Source of the DNA: Streptomyces sp. JJ36
Lineage (GTDB): Bacteria; Actinomycetota; Actinomycetes; Streptomycetales; Streptomycetaceae
Length of the DNA: 64,000 nucleotides
Assembly (NCBI RefSeq): GCF_021696945.1
Contig: NZ_JACYHE010000015.1
Location: 1 to 64,000 of the forward strand
Reading direction: 5' to 3'
Part shown: positions 30,620 to 40,502 of the stretch, one piece after another
Layout of the letters: each line of letters begins with the position of its first letter
Position numbering within the stretch: position 1 is the stretch's first letter
Notes under the pieces: model-generated
Seen by the model: the letters and a program-made list of their open reading frames with translations, nothing else
Told to the model about the DNA's origin: nothing
Database searches by the model: none
Position numbers and translations under genes: made by a program

Positions 30620-33123
30620 TCAGGCGCCCCGGAGCACCGCGCCGGTCCGTTCCACCGCCGAGGCCACCGCGGCGTCCCGGGCGGCCGAGGCCTCGTCGGC
30701 CTTGAGCGTCCGGTCGGGCGCACGGAAGCGCAGGGCGTACGCCAGCGACTTGCGCCCCTCGCCGATCTGCTCGCCGGTGAAGACGTCGAACAGCCGCAGC
30801 GACTCCAGCAGTTCCCCGGCCCCCTCCCGGAGCGCCGACTCGACGTCGGCGGCCGGCACGGCGGAGTCCACCACCAGGGCGACGTCCTGGGTGGCCACCG
30901 GGTAGGTCGACACGTGCGGTCCCTCGACGGTGCCGGAGCCGGCCCGCTCCAGCGCGTCCAGGTCGAGCTCCATGGCACAGGTACGGGCCGGCAGGCCGAG
31001 CGCCTTGGTCACCCGGGGGTGCAGCTCGCCCGCGTACCCGACGGTCTCCCCGCCGGTGAGCAGCTCAGCACAGCGCCCCGGGTGCCAGGGCCCGTAGTGG
31101 CCGTTCCGCACGGTGAGCGGGGCACGGGCTTCCCGGGCGACCAGCCGGGCCGCCTCCACGGCGTCCGCCCAGCTCGCCGGGCGGCCCTCGCCCCACCAGC
31201 CGGCCTGCTCCCGCGCACCGGCGAGCACCACGGCGGCGTGCCGGGGCTGCCGCGGCAGCGCGGCGTCGAGCGCGGCGATCTCCGCCGCGGAGGGGCGGCC
31301 GCCGACCCCGGGCCGGGGAGCGTCGGGCTCCTCCCCGGAGGGCAGGAAGACCAGCCCGGTCTCGAAGAGGGCGAGTCCGCCCTGGGCGTCCTGGCTGCCC
31401 CGGCCGTCGTTCCGGCGCAGCGCGGCGAGCAGGCCCGGCAGCAGCGCGGTGCGCAGCGCCGGCTCCTCGTCGGAGAGCGGGTTGACCAGCGTGACCGTGC
31501 GGCGGCACGGGTCGTCGGGGGCGAGCTGGAGCTGCTGGAGGACGGCGTCGCCGAGGAAGGGGTAGTTCAGCGCCTCCGTGTAGCCGGCCCCGGCCAGCGC
31601 GCGGCCGACCCGCCGGTGCAGCCGCTGGCGCTCGGTGAGCCCCCGGCCGGCGGGCGGGCGCGGCAGCGTGGAGGGCAGGCTGGTGTAGCCCTCCAGCCGG
31701 ATGACCTCCTCGGCCAGGTCGTTGGGGTCGGTCAGGTCCGGCCGCCAGGAGGGCACCGTCACGGTCAGCTCGTCCTGCCCGTACACGTCGCAGCCGACCT
31801 GCTGAAGCCGGCGCACCACGGCCTCGCGACCGTAGGTGAGGCCGGCCACCCGGTCCGGGTGGTCCACCGCGATCCGGATGGTGCGCGGCCCGCTGGGCGC
31901 GACGAACTCGGTCACCCCGGCCTCGGCGGAGCCACCCGCCAGCAGGACCAGCAGGTCCACGGTGCGCTGGGCGGCGACGGAGGCGGCTTCCGGGTCCACA
32001 CCCCGCTCGAAGCGCCGCGACGCCTCGGAGGAGAGCCGGTGCCGGCGGGCGGTGCGGGCGACGGACACCGGGTCGAAGTGTGCGGCCTCGACGACGACCT
32101 CGGTGCTGCCGCCCTCGGCGGCGTCGGCGATCTCGGTGTTCGCGCCGCCCATCACCCCGGCCAGCCCGATGGGCCCGCCCTCGTCGGTGATGACCAGGTC
32201 CCCGGGGTCGAGCAACCGCTCGGCGCCGTCCAGCGTGGTGAGCTTCTCGCCCTCCCGGGCGCGGCGGACGCCGATGGTGCCCTCGACGCGGGAGCGGTCG
32301 TAGGCGTGCAGCGGCTGGCCGAGTTCCAGCATCACGTAGTTGGTGACGTCCACGGCGAGCGAGATCGGGCGCATGCCGGCCTTCTGCAGCCGCCGCCGGA
32401 GCCAGAGCGGGGACCGGGCGTCCGGGCGGATCCCGGTCACCGCGCGGGCGGTGAAGCGGTCGCAGCCCCGGACGTCCGCGACCTCGACCGGCGGGCCGTG
32501 GTCGTTCGGCGCGGGCACGTCGATCAGCGCGGGGTCGCGCAGCGGCAGCCCGTAGGCGGTCGCGGTCTCCCGGGCGATGCCGCGCAGCGAGAGGCAGTAG
32601 CCGCGGTCCGGGGTGACGGCGATGTCGAGCACCTCGTCGACCAGCTCGAGCAGCTCGACCGCGTCGGTGCCCGGCTCGTGCTCCGGCGGGAGCACGATGA
32701 TGCCGTCGTGGTCGTCGCCCATGCCCAGTTCCCGGGCCGAGCAGATCATGCCTTCGGAGAGCTTGCCGTAGGTCTTCCGGGCGCCGATCTCGAAGCCGCC
32801 GGGGAGCACGGCACCGGGCAGCACGACCACGACCTTGTCGCCGACGGCGAAGTTGGTCGCGCCGCAGATGAGGTTCTGCGGCTCCCCGGTGCCGTTCGCC
32901 GCGCCCACGTCCACCTGGCACCAGCGGATCGGCTTCTTGAACCCGGTCAGCTCCTCGATCGCCAGCACCTGCCCGACGACCAGCGGGCCCTTGAGCCCGG
33001 CGCCGAGCTGGTCGACGGTCTCGACCTCCAGCCCGGCCTCGATCAGCTTCGCCGCGACGTCGCGGCCGGTCTCGCCGGCCGGCAGGTCGACGTACTCCCG
33101 CAGCCAGGAAAGCGGGGCCCGCA

Positions 33124-33124
<1 letters not shown>
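30620..33124 (-). CDS. pheT: Phenylalanyl-tRNA synthetase beta subunit
   Basis: This 834-residue protein is the beta chain of the (alpha-beta)2 PheRS. The N-terminus [12 protein letters not shown] is typical, followed by an EMAP-type tRNA-binding domain (about 40-150), the B3/B4 editing region, the B5 domain and a class-II-like catalytic-fold remnant. The C-terminal FDX-ACB anticodon-binding domain begins near [15 protein letters not shown]. The start ATG shares one base with the pheS stop (TGATG), which ensures stoichiometric translation. Confidence 0.98.
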
Positions 33125-34305
<1,181 letters not shown>

Positions 34306-34340
34306 TCACGCCGCGCAGGGAGGTACGCGGAGCAGTCTGC

Positions 34341-34391
34341 TGCCCTCCGCGGGGCCGGTGGAGCCCGTGGTGCCGTCCGCGGGGCCGGTGG
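34341..34391. repeat. Direct repeat in the pheS upstream region
   Basis: TGCCCTCCGCGGGGCCGGTG (plus a G) at 34341-34361 recurs at 34371-34391 with one mismatch, a 30-bp period, between the sensor-kinase stop and the pheS promoter. Its role is unknown. Confidence 0.6.
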
Positions 34392-34403
34392 CCCGCGGAA
34401 CTC

Positions 34404-35516
34404 CTAGGCCAGGACGGCCGGGGCGCCCACGGGCAACGTAAATCGGAACTGGGCGCCGCCGCCGGCCGCCCGGGAGACCGTGATCCGGCCGCTGTGGGCC
34501 TCGACGATGCCCTTGACGATGTAGAGGCCCAGCCCGGTGCCACCGCGCTTGCTGCCTCGCCAGAAGCGGGTGAAGACGCGGCTCATCGATTCCTCCGGGA
34601 TGCCTGGACCCTCGTCGCTCACCGTGACCGCCGTGCCGGCCGCGTCCCGCTCGCGGGGGGACGCGGTGGGCGACACCTCGATGGTGACAGTCCCCTCGCC
34701 GTGGCGCACGGCGTTTTCCAGGAGGTTCCCCAGAATCTGGTCGATCTTGTCGGGGTCCGCCCAGAGCGCGGGCAGCGGCCCGCGGATCCGGGTGACGAAG
34801 CGGTCGGCGGGCTGACCGGCGGCGGTGTGCGCCTCGATGTGCCGGCGGACGGCGGCCGGCATGTCGACGGGCTGCCGGCGCACCTCCAGCCGTCCCGAGT
34901 CGATCCGGGAGATGTCCAGCAGCTCGGTGATCAGCCGGGTGACCCGGTTGGCGTCCGCATCGACCGTCTCCAGCATGAGGCGCTTCTGGTCGTCGGTGAA
35001 CCGCTCCCACTTGGCCAGCAGGGTGGCCGTGAAGCCCTTCACGGAGGTGAGCGGTGAGCGCAGCTCGTGCGCGACGGTCGCGATCAGCTCGGCGTGGCTG
35101 CGCTCGGTGCGTCGCCGGGCCTCGGTGCCGCGCAGCCCGATCACCACCCGGTGCACCGGCCCCCGCGGCCGGGTGCGGACGTAGCGTGCGGTCACCAGCA
35201 CCTCCCGGCCGCGCAGCAGCAGGTTGCGCTCCGGCTGACCGCTGCGGGTGGCGAGGCCGCCGTACGGGTCCGTCAGCCGCCACCAGCGTCTGCCCTCCAG
35301 ATCCTCCAGCGGCAGCGCGCTCTCCAGGGGGCGGCCGAGGGCCTCCGCCGGGGAGATGCCGCAGATCCGGGCGGCCGCGGCGTTGAAGCAGACGACGCGG
35401 CCGGCACGGTCGGCGACGACCAGGCCGTCCGGCAGATCGTCCGGGTGCAGACCGGAGCCGGCGGCGGACGGCGGCACGGCCCGGCGCGGGGAGCCGTCGC
35501 GCGTGCTGACATCCAT
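34404..35516 (-). CDS. Orphan PAS sensor histidine kinase
   Basis: This 370-residue soluble kinase has a PAS domain (about residues 28-130, LPDGLVVADRAGRVVCFNAA) and no membrane helix, so it should sense an intracellular signal. The HisKA phosphoacceptor is AELIATVAHELRSPLTS (His about 150). The ATPase domain has the N box DQILGNLLENAVRHG, the G1 box VSDEGPGIPEE and the G2 box GGTGLGLYIVKGIVEAH. No response regulator is adjacent. The ATG has GAGGGGTGTGGGG upstream. It lies between an rRNA methyltransferase and pheS, as I recall also in other Streptomyces. Confidence 0.92.
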   Translation of the reverse strand: MDVSTRDGSPRRAVPPSAAGSGLHPDDLPDGLVVADRAGRVVCFNAAAARICGISPAEALGRPLESALPLEDLEGRRWWRLTDPYGGLATRSGQPERNLLLRGREVLVTARYVRTRPRGPVHRVVIGLRGTEARRRTERSHAELIATVAHELRSPLTSVKGFTATLLAKWERFTDDQKRLMLETVDADANRVTRLITELLDISRIDSGRLEVRRQPVDMPAAVRRHIEAHTAAGQPADRFVTRIRGPLPALWADPDKIDQILGNLLENAVRHGEGTVTIEVSPTASPRERDAAGTAVTVSDEGPGIPEESMSRVFTRFWRGSKRGGTGLGLYIVKGIVEAHSGRITVSRAAGGGAQFRFTLPVGAPAVLA

Positions 35517-35627
35517 CCCCACACCCCTCTTCACGGCTCTCTCGCCCTCCGGGTCCCGGCAGGTCACCGCGGGCATCGCCGCGCGCGGGCTCCCCCGGCC
35601 CCGCCCGCCTCCGGGAGCGCCACCCTA

Positions 35628-36467
35628 CTAGGTGGAGGTGACGGAGCGGCACCCTCCGGCAGCGCGCTGCGCACGGGCCGACGCATAGAGGCACACCGCC
35701 GCGGCGGTGGCGAGGTTGAGGCTTTCCGCTCGCCCGTGGATCGGGACGCGCACCACCGCGTCCGCGAGTGCGCGGGTCTCCTCCGGCAGTCCCCACGCCT
35801 CGTTGCCGAAGACCCAGGCGGTGGGTCCGGCCAGGGCGCCGGCGTCGAGCTCGCCGTCCAGGTCGGCCTCGCCGGAGCCGTCGGCCGCCACCACCCGGAC
35901 GCCGGCCTCCCGCAGCCCGGACGCGGCGCGGGGGGCGGGCACGCCGACGGCGACCGGCAGGTGGAAGAGGGAGCCGGCGGAGGCCCGCACCGCCTTGGGG
36001 TTGTAGACGTCGACCGAGGCGTCGGTGAACACCACCGCGTCGGCGCCGGCCGCGTCGGCGCAGCGCAGCACGGTGCCGGCGTTCCCCGGATCGCGGACGT
36101 GCGCCAGCACCGCGACCAGCCGGGGACGGGCGGCGAGCACCTCGGCGAAGGGCCGGTCGAGAAAGCGGCAGACGCCGATCAGGCCCTGCGGGGTCACCGT
36201 CTGGGCCAGCCCGACGAGGGTTTCCTCGGGCGTGAGGTGGAGCCGGGCCCCGGCGGCACGGGCCAGGTCGAGGACGTCCGGGTGGCGCTCGGCGGCCTCG
36301 GCGGTGGCGAAGAGCTCGGCGAGCACCGGTTCCCGGCCGGCGCGGTGGGCGGCGGCCTCCCGTACGGCCTGCGGGCCCTCGGCGAGGAAGCGCCCCTCCT
36401 TGCCCCGGGAGTTGCGGCGGGCGAGCTTCCGCGCGGCGGCGACGCGCGCGGCGGACGGCGGGTGCAC
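35628..36467 (-). CDS. SpoU-family RNA 2'-O-methyltransferase
   Basis: This 279-residue SPOUT enzyme should methylate a ribose in rRNA or tRNA using SAM. Motif 1 is VRDPGNAGTVLRCADAAGAD (about residues 125-144), motif 2 AWVFGNEAWGLPEE and motif 3 VRVPIHGRAESLNLATAAAV, which form the knotted SAM site. The N-terminal substrate-binding domain includes RRNSRGKEGRFLAEGPQAV. The start is a GTG with GAGAGG about ten bases upstream. It is downstream of rplT in the same orientation; the target base is unknown. Confidence 0.93.
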   Translation of the reverse strand: MHPPSAARVAAARKLARRNSRGKEGRFLAEGPQAVREAAAHRAGREPVLAELFATAEAAERHPDVLDLARAAGARLHLTPEETLVGLAQTVTPQGLIGVCRFLDRPFAEVLAARPRLVAVLAHVRDPGNAGTVLRCADAAGADAVVFTDASVDVYNPKAVRASAGSLFHLPVAVGVPAPRAASGLREAGVRVVAADGSGEADLDGELDAGALAGPTAWVFGNEAWGLPEETRALADAVVRVPIHGRAESLNLATAAAVCLYASARAQRAAGGCRSVTST

Positions 36468-36566
36468 GGGGTCGGACCTCTCTGGGCGGTGACGGGTGGT
36501 GCCGCGGCGGCCGGGGAGGGTGCCGGGGTGCGGCGGCGGGACGGGCACGGTGGAGCGAACAGCGGC

Positions 36567-36595
36567 GGACCCGCAGGCCCGGGGCCTGCGGGTCC
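36567..36595 (-). terminator. Terminator of the infC-rpmI-rplT operon
   Basis: A perfect 13-bp stem (GGACCCGCAGGCC, 36567-36579, with 36583-36595) has a three-base loop, 32 bp after the rplT stop. Confidence 0.8.
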
Positions 36596-36626
36596 GTACG
36601 CGGAGAGGCGCGCGGCGCGGTCGCGC

Positions 36627-37010
36627 TCAGGCGGCCTTCGGGGCGTTCACGTCGCTCGGCAGCGCCTTCTGGGCGACCTCGACCAGGGCGGCGAACGCCG
36701 GGGCGTCGTTGACGGCCAGGTCGGCGAGCATCTTGCGGTCGACCTCGACGCCGGCGGCCTTCAGCCCCTGGACGAAGCGGTTGTACGTCATCCCGTTGGC
36801 ACGGGCGGCGGCGTTGATCCGCTGGATCCAGAGCTGCCGGAAGTCGCCCTTGCGCTTCTTGCGGTCGTTGTAGTTGTAGACGAGGGAGTGGGTGACCTGC
36901 TCCTTCGCCTTGCGGTACAGGCGGGACCGCTGGCCGCGGTAGCCGCTGGCCTGGTCGAGAATCGCCCGGCGCTTCTTGTGGGCGTTGACCGCCCGCTTGA
37001 CGCGTGCCAC
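36627..37010 (-). CDS. rplT: 50S ribosomal protein L20
   Basis: This 127-residue r-protein starts [18 protein letters not shown] and contains [20 protein letters not shown] and [20 protein letters not shown], all typical of L20, an early 23S rRNA assembly protein. In many bacteria it represses its own operon by binding the leader. The start is a GTG with GGAGTTACAC before it. It is the last gene of infC-rpmI-rplT, 75 bp after rpmI. Confidence 0.98.
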   Translation of the reverse strand: MARVKRAVNAHKKRRAILDQASGYRGQRSRLYRKAKEQVTHSLVYNYNDRKKRKGDFRQLWIQRINAAARANGMTYNRFVQGLKAAGVEVDRKMLADLAVNDAPAFAALVEVAQKALPSDVNAPKAA

Positions 37011-37085
37011 GTGTAACTCCTTGTCAGCGGGGCCGCGGGTGACGCACGCGGCCCGGATCGGTTCGGGTCCCGGTCGAGCGGGGGA

Positions 37086-37280
37086 TTACTTGCCGAGAAG
37101 CTTCTTGATCTTCTTGGCGTCGGCCGGAGCCGCCCCGGTCGTGCCGGCAAGGCGGCGCGTCAGGGTCGACGGCTTGTGCTCGAGGTAGTGGCGGCGGCCG
37201 GCACGCTGGCGCATCACCTTGCCGGAGCCGGTGACCTTGAAGCGCTTGCGGGCACCACTGTGCGTCTTGTTCTTCGGCAT
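37086..37280 (-). CDS. rpmI: 50S ribosomal protein L35
   Basis: This 64-residue basic protein has the typical L35 start [20 protein letters not shown] and the [16 protein letters not shown] segment. GAGGAGAGACGG lies before the ATG. It is the second gene of the infC operon, 112 bp after infC. Confidence 0.98.
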   Translation of the reverse strand: MPKNKTHSGARKRFKVTGSGKVMRQRAGRRHYLEHKPSTLTRRLAGTTGAAPADAKKIKKLLGK

Positions 37281-37392
37281 GTCGCCGTCTCTCCTCGTCG
37301 GTGGCGCTCCCCCGGGTCCACGGCGGATTCCGGGCAGGGGGAAGCGTCAGTGCTGTCTCGGTGGGTTTCCTGGGCGGTGGCCCGGGAGGTGC

Positions 37393-38007
37393 TCAGGCCT
37401 CGGCGGGCTCCCCGGCAGGGTCGCTCTCCTGCTGGCGGCCGCTCTTGCCCTTGCGCGCGGCCTGGGCCTCGCGGGCCTCGGCCATCGCCTCGGTCTTCTT
37501 CTTGTGCGGACCGAGGACCATGATCATGTTCCGGCCGTCCTGCTTCGGGTTCGACTCCACGAAGCCCAGGTCCTGCACGTCCTCGGCGAGCCGCTGCAAC
37601 AGGCGGTAGCCCAGCTCCGGACGGGACTGCTCCCGGCCGCGGAACATGATCGTGATCTTGACCTTGTCCCCCTGCTTGAGGAACCGGACGACGTGACCCT
37701 TCTTGGTGTCGTAGTCGTGCGGGTCGATCTTCGGCCGGAGCTTCATCTCCTTGATGACCGTGTGCGCCTGGTTCCTGCGCGCCTCACGGGCCTTCATGGC
37801 CGACTCGTACTTGAACTTCCCGTAGTCCATGAGCTTGCACACGGGCGGGCGGGCGTTCGCCGCCACCTCGACCAGGTCGAGGTCGTACTCCTGAGCGAGC
37901 TCCAGGGCCTTGGCAAGCGGCACGATGCCGACCTGCTCGCCACTGGGACCGACGAGTCGCACCTCGGGGACGCGAATCCGGTCGTTGATGCGGGGCTCGG
38001 CGCTGAT
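37393..38007 (-). CDS. infC: Translation initiation factor IF-3 (AUC start)
   Basis: This 204-residue IF-3 controls start-codon selection on the 30S subunit. It has the N-domain ([20 protein letters not shown]), the lysine-rich linker ([17 protein letters not shown]) and the C-domain ([17 protein letters not shown] ... [12 protein letters not shown]), plus an Ala/Lys/Glu-rich C-terminal tail. GAGGAGGCCCC is followed directly by ATC AGC GCC GAG; no ATG or GTG stands at the usual place, so an AUC codon is the likely start, matching the non-canonical AUU start through which IF-3 controls itself in E. coli. An in-frame GTG 24 bases upstream would bury the ribosome site. Confidence 0.95.
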   Translation of the reverse strand: MSAEPRINDRIRVPEVRLVGPSGEQVGIVPLAKALELAQEYDLDLVEVAANARPPVCKLMDYGKFKYESAMKAREARRNQAHTVIKEMKLRPKIDPHDYDTKKGHVVRFLKQGDKVKITIMFRGREQSRPELGYRLLQRLAEDVQDLGFVESNPKQDGRNMIMVLGPHKKKTEAMAEAREAQAARKGKSGRQQESDPAGEPAEA

Positions 38008-38319
38008 GGGGCCTCCTCGGGTGCACCACACGGCAGTCTGGCGGACTGCCGCGCAAGATCTGGATTGAGTGTGCCGACCACCCGCGCCCGGAAGCACGAA
38101 ACGCCCCGGACGGGACACAGGCGGGGCTCCTCACAGACCGGGAGCACCGCCGCGGATCTCCGCGGGGCGCAGCCTGACCGTTGACCCGGCGGTCCGCTGG
38201 ACCACAGGGTGGGAGATCGGAGCCTCCACTTGTGGGCCGGACCTCACACGTGTCCGGCCGGTCGATGTTCGAGCATACCAGGATTCGGCAGCGGAGGCCG
38301 CACGCCTACCCTGGCAGCC
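38008..38319. promoter_or_regulatory. Long structured infC leader and divergent promoters (312 bp)
   Basis: On the minus strand TATGCT (38277-38272) could be the infC -10, which gives a leader of about 260 nt. The leader contains several stems: GGCAGTC/GACTGCC (38032-38050), close to the ribosome site, and CCGCGGA/TCCGCGG (38150-38165). Such leaders bind L20 in Firmicutes; homology cannot be judged by eye. On the plus strand TACCCT (38307-38312) serves the DUF1844 gene. No protein gene is seen. Confidence 0.5.
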
Positions 38320-38679
38320 ATGAGCGACTCCGCCGAGAACCGGCCTGCGAACTTCGACACCATGACCCGCGACATCGCCGACGTGCCCGCCGTGGAGGTG
38401 ATCACCACGGTCGCCGTGCACCTGATGAGCTCGGCCGCGGTCAAGTGCGGGCTGTCCGAGGACGGCGAGGCGCACAAGGACCTGGACGAGGCACGGAAGC
38501 TGATCCACGCGCTGGCCGGGCTGGTCACCGCCGGCGCGCCCGAGATCGGCTCCTACCACGCCGCCCCCCTCCGCGACGGGCTGAAGTCGCTGCAGCTCGC
38601 CTTCCGGGAGGCCTCCACGGTGCCGGACGAGCCGGGTCAGGGCCCGGGCGAGAAGTTCACCGGGCCGGTCACCGGCTGA
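38320..38679 (+). CDS. DUF1844 protein
   Basis: This 119-residue soluble protein of the DUF1844 family is found next to infC in actinobacteria. The core is DIADVPAVEVITTVAVHLMS and LSEDGEAHKDLDEARKLIHA (about residues 18-68), helices likely to dimerise. The function is unknown. TACCCT lies seven bases before the ATG, so the mRNA is probably leaderless. It is divergent from infC. Confidence 0.88.
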   Translation: MSDSAENRPANFDTMTRDIADVPAVEVITTVAVHLMSSAAVKCGLSEDGEAHKDLDEARKLIHALAGLVTAGAPEIGSYHAAPLRDGLKSLQLAFREASTVPDEPGQGPGEKFTGPVTG

Positions 38680-38700
38680 CGCGGGAAGCCGCGGGTCGCC

Positions 38701-38781
38701 GGAGGCGGCCCGCAGTGGCAGCCCGGCGGAGGCGGCCCGCAGTGGCAACCCGCAGGAGCAGCCCGCCGGAAGCGGCCCGCT
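38701..38781. repeat. Three tandem 27-bp repeats
   Basis: The unit GGAGGCGGCCCGCAGTGGCA plus 7 bp occurs at 38701-38727, 38728-38754 and, more degenerate, 38755-38781. It lies between the DUF1844 stop and the aquaporin stop, just touching the latter. It may be a stability element or a variable-number repeat. Confidence 0.7.
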
Positions 38782-39524
38782 CACTCGTCGCCGGGCAGCC
38801 GCCCGGGCCGGTGCCCGACCTCGTCCGCCGGGTGGGTGAAGCGGTGCACCACGGCGGCGAGCGCGCCGCCGATCAGCGGCGCGACCAGGAAGAGCCAGAG
38901 CTGGGTGAGCGCGGCCCCGCCCGCGAAGAGCGCGGGGCCGAGACTCCGCGCCGGGTTGACCGAGGTTCCCGTCAGCGGGATGCCCACCAGGTGCACCGCC
39001 GCGTAGGCCATGCCGTACGGCAGCCCGTCGAAGCCCAGCACCGCCACCCGGTGGGTCACCGAGAGCAGCACGTAGACCAGCAGGAAGGTGAGCACGATCT
39101 CGGCCAGCAGCGCCCCGAAGGTGTTGATCCCGACGGCCGAGCGGTCGCCGAAGCCGTTGGTGCCGAACTTCTCGTCGGTCTCCAGGCCGGGGATCTGGAT
39201 CACCACGAGGAAGAGCAGCAGGGCCCCCAGGATGCCGCCCACCACCTGCGCCACCCAGTAGCGCACCGCGGTGGGCAGGTCGATCCGGCGGGCCAGGAAC
39301 ATGCCGAGGGTGACCGCCGGGTTCACATGGCAGCCGGAGAGGGCGCCGAGCGTGTAGGAGAGCGCCAGCAGCGTGAGCCCGAAGGCGAGCGCGATGCCGA
39401 GGCTGCCGACGTACTCCCCGGCGACCACCGCGGCCCCGACGCCGAAGAAGACCAGCAGCAGCGTGCCGAGGCACTCGGCCACCAGCGGCCGTGGCTCCGT
39501 CACCGTCAACGTCTCCGCCCGCAT
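38781..39524 (-). CDS. Aquaporin / MIP-family channel
   Basis: This 247-residue membrane channel has six helices and both half-helix signatures: SGCHVNPAVT (about residues 62-71) and GTSVNPARS (about 190-198), which line the pore. The AqpZ-like length and Arg after the second NPA (selectivity filter) favour water over glycerol, but this is inferred. GAGAGGCGGCGCC precedes the ATG. It is the only gene of its unit, between an SseB-like gene and the infC region. Confidence 0.93.
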   Translation of the reverse strand: MRAETLTVTEPRPLVAECLGTLLLVFFGVGAAVVAGEYVGSLGIALAFGLTLLALSYTLGALSGCHVNPAVTLGMFLARRIDLPTAVRYWVAQVVGGILGALLLFLVVIQIPGLETDEKFGTNGFGDRSAVGINTFGALLAEIVLTFLLVYVLLSVTHRVAVLGFDGLPYGMAYAAVHLVGIPLTGTSVNPARSLGPALFAGGAALTQLWLFLVAPLIGGALAAVVHRFTHPADEVGHRPGRLPGDE

Positions 39525-39651
39525 GGCGCCGCCTCTCGTCGGGTCGATCGCGGCTCCCCGGCCACCGGTGCGCCCGGGAGGTCTCCGACGAGTCTCGGGG
39601 CGTGCCGGATGCCCCGCATGCGCAGTGCGCCAAGCGGGTGGCGGGCGTGCG

Positions 39652-39693
39652 GCTGCGCCGCTGAGACGCGGCCGCCCGCCTCAGCGGCGCAGC
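39652..39693 (-). terminator. Hairpin overlapping the 3' end of the SseB-like gene
   Basis: GCTGCGCCGCTGAG (39652-39665) pairs perfectly with 39680-39693 around a 14-base loop. The right arm includes the stop codon of the SseB-like gene, so it would terminate that transcript right at its end. Confidence 0.6.
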
Positions 39694-40457
39694 AGCGCGG
39701 TCTCCGGCAGGGCGCTGCCGGGCGGCAGCACGGCCAGGTCCAGACCGTGCACCAGCCGGGCGCGCAGCACCTCGTCGGCGGCCAGCGCCGCGGCCACCCG
39801 GCGGGCTGCGGCCGACGGCTCCGCCTCCGGCGTCAGGGCGAGCGCCAGCGTGCCGTCGGAGTCCGCGCCGCCGGGCACCAGGTGGGCGCCGGCCACCTCC
39901 GGGTCGGCGGCCAGCACCGTGCGCAGGGCCTCCGCGACCTCCCCGGTCACGCCGGCGGGGCCGGAGGGACCGGGCCCCGGTCCCGCTGCGGCCCGGTCCG
40001 GGGCGGCGGCGCGGGCGGCCAGCGCGCGCAGCGCCGGGCCGGCGAGCTCGTAGGTCACCGGGCCGGCCAGGTCGATCAGCAGCGTGTCGGCGCCCTCCTG
40101 CGCGGCGGCCCGCAGCGCCTGGGCCAGCGGCACGGCGACGGGCCGGGCGTCGGCCTGCCAGCGGGCGAGCGCTTCGGTGGAGGTGAAGGCGGGCAGCGCC
40201 CGCCGGCCGCCGGGGGCGGTCAGCGTGGGCACCGCCATGTCGCTGCTCTTCTCCCGGCGCAGCCCGTCCGGGCCGGTCTCCGCCTCCCCCAGCACGGCCA
40301 CCACCGGCACCAGCAGCCGGGCTCCGCGGAGCGCGTCCAGCACGCGCGGTTCGGCGGCCGGGTCGGCCTGCCAGGCGGCCAGTGCGCGGGCGAGCTCCGG
40401 GTCGGCGGAGCCGTCGTCGGCGGAGAAGCCGGGATCGGGGATGTTCTTGAGCGCCAC
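39681..40457 (-). CDS. SseB-family protein
   Basis: This 258-residue soluble protein has the SseB N-domain: RGARLLVPVVAVL (about residues 45-57), AVPTLTAPGGRRALPAFTSTEAL and the DTLLIDLAGPVTYEL segment. The C-terminal part is the SseB-C-like enhancer domain with an Ala/Gly/Pro-rich linker. Its cellular role is unclear in actinobacteria; in other phyla SseB is linked to serine sensitivity or secretion. The GTG start lies six bases after TACGCT, so the mRNA is probably leaderless. Confidence 0.87.
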   Translation of the reverse strand: MALKNIPDPGFSADDGSADPELARALAAWQADPAAEPRVLDALRGARLLVPVVAVLGEAETGPDGLRREKSSDMAVPTLTAPGGRRALPAFTSTEALARWQADARPVAVPLAQALRAAAQEGADTLLIDLAGPVTYELAGPALRALAARAAAPDRAAAGPGPGPSGPAGVTGEVAEALRTVLAADPEVAGAHLVPGGADSDGTLALALTPEAEPSAAARRVAAALAADEVLRARLVHGLDLAVLPPGSALPETALLRR

Positions 40458-40502
40458 GGGACGAGCGTATACGCGCCGCCGGGCCTGCCGGGACGGCGGC
40501 CC

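Noticed and set aside
37540..37560. A tRNA T-loop-like GGGTTCGACTCC
   Set aside because: It lies in the infC coding sequence (ESNPKQDG region) and has no acceptor or anticodon stems around it.
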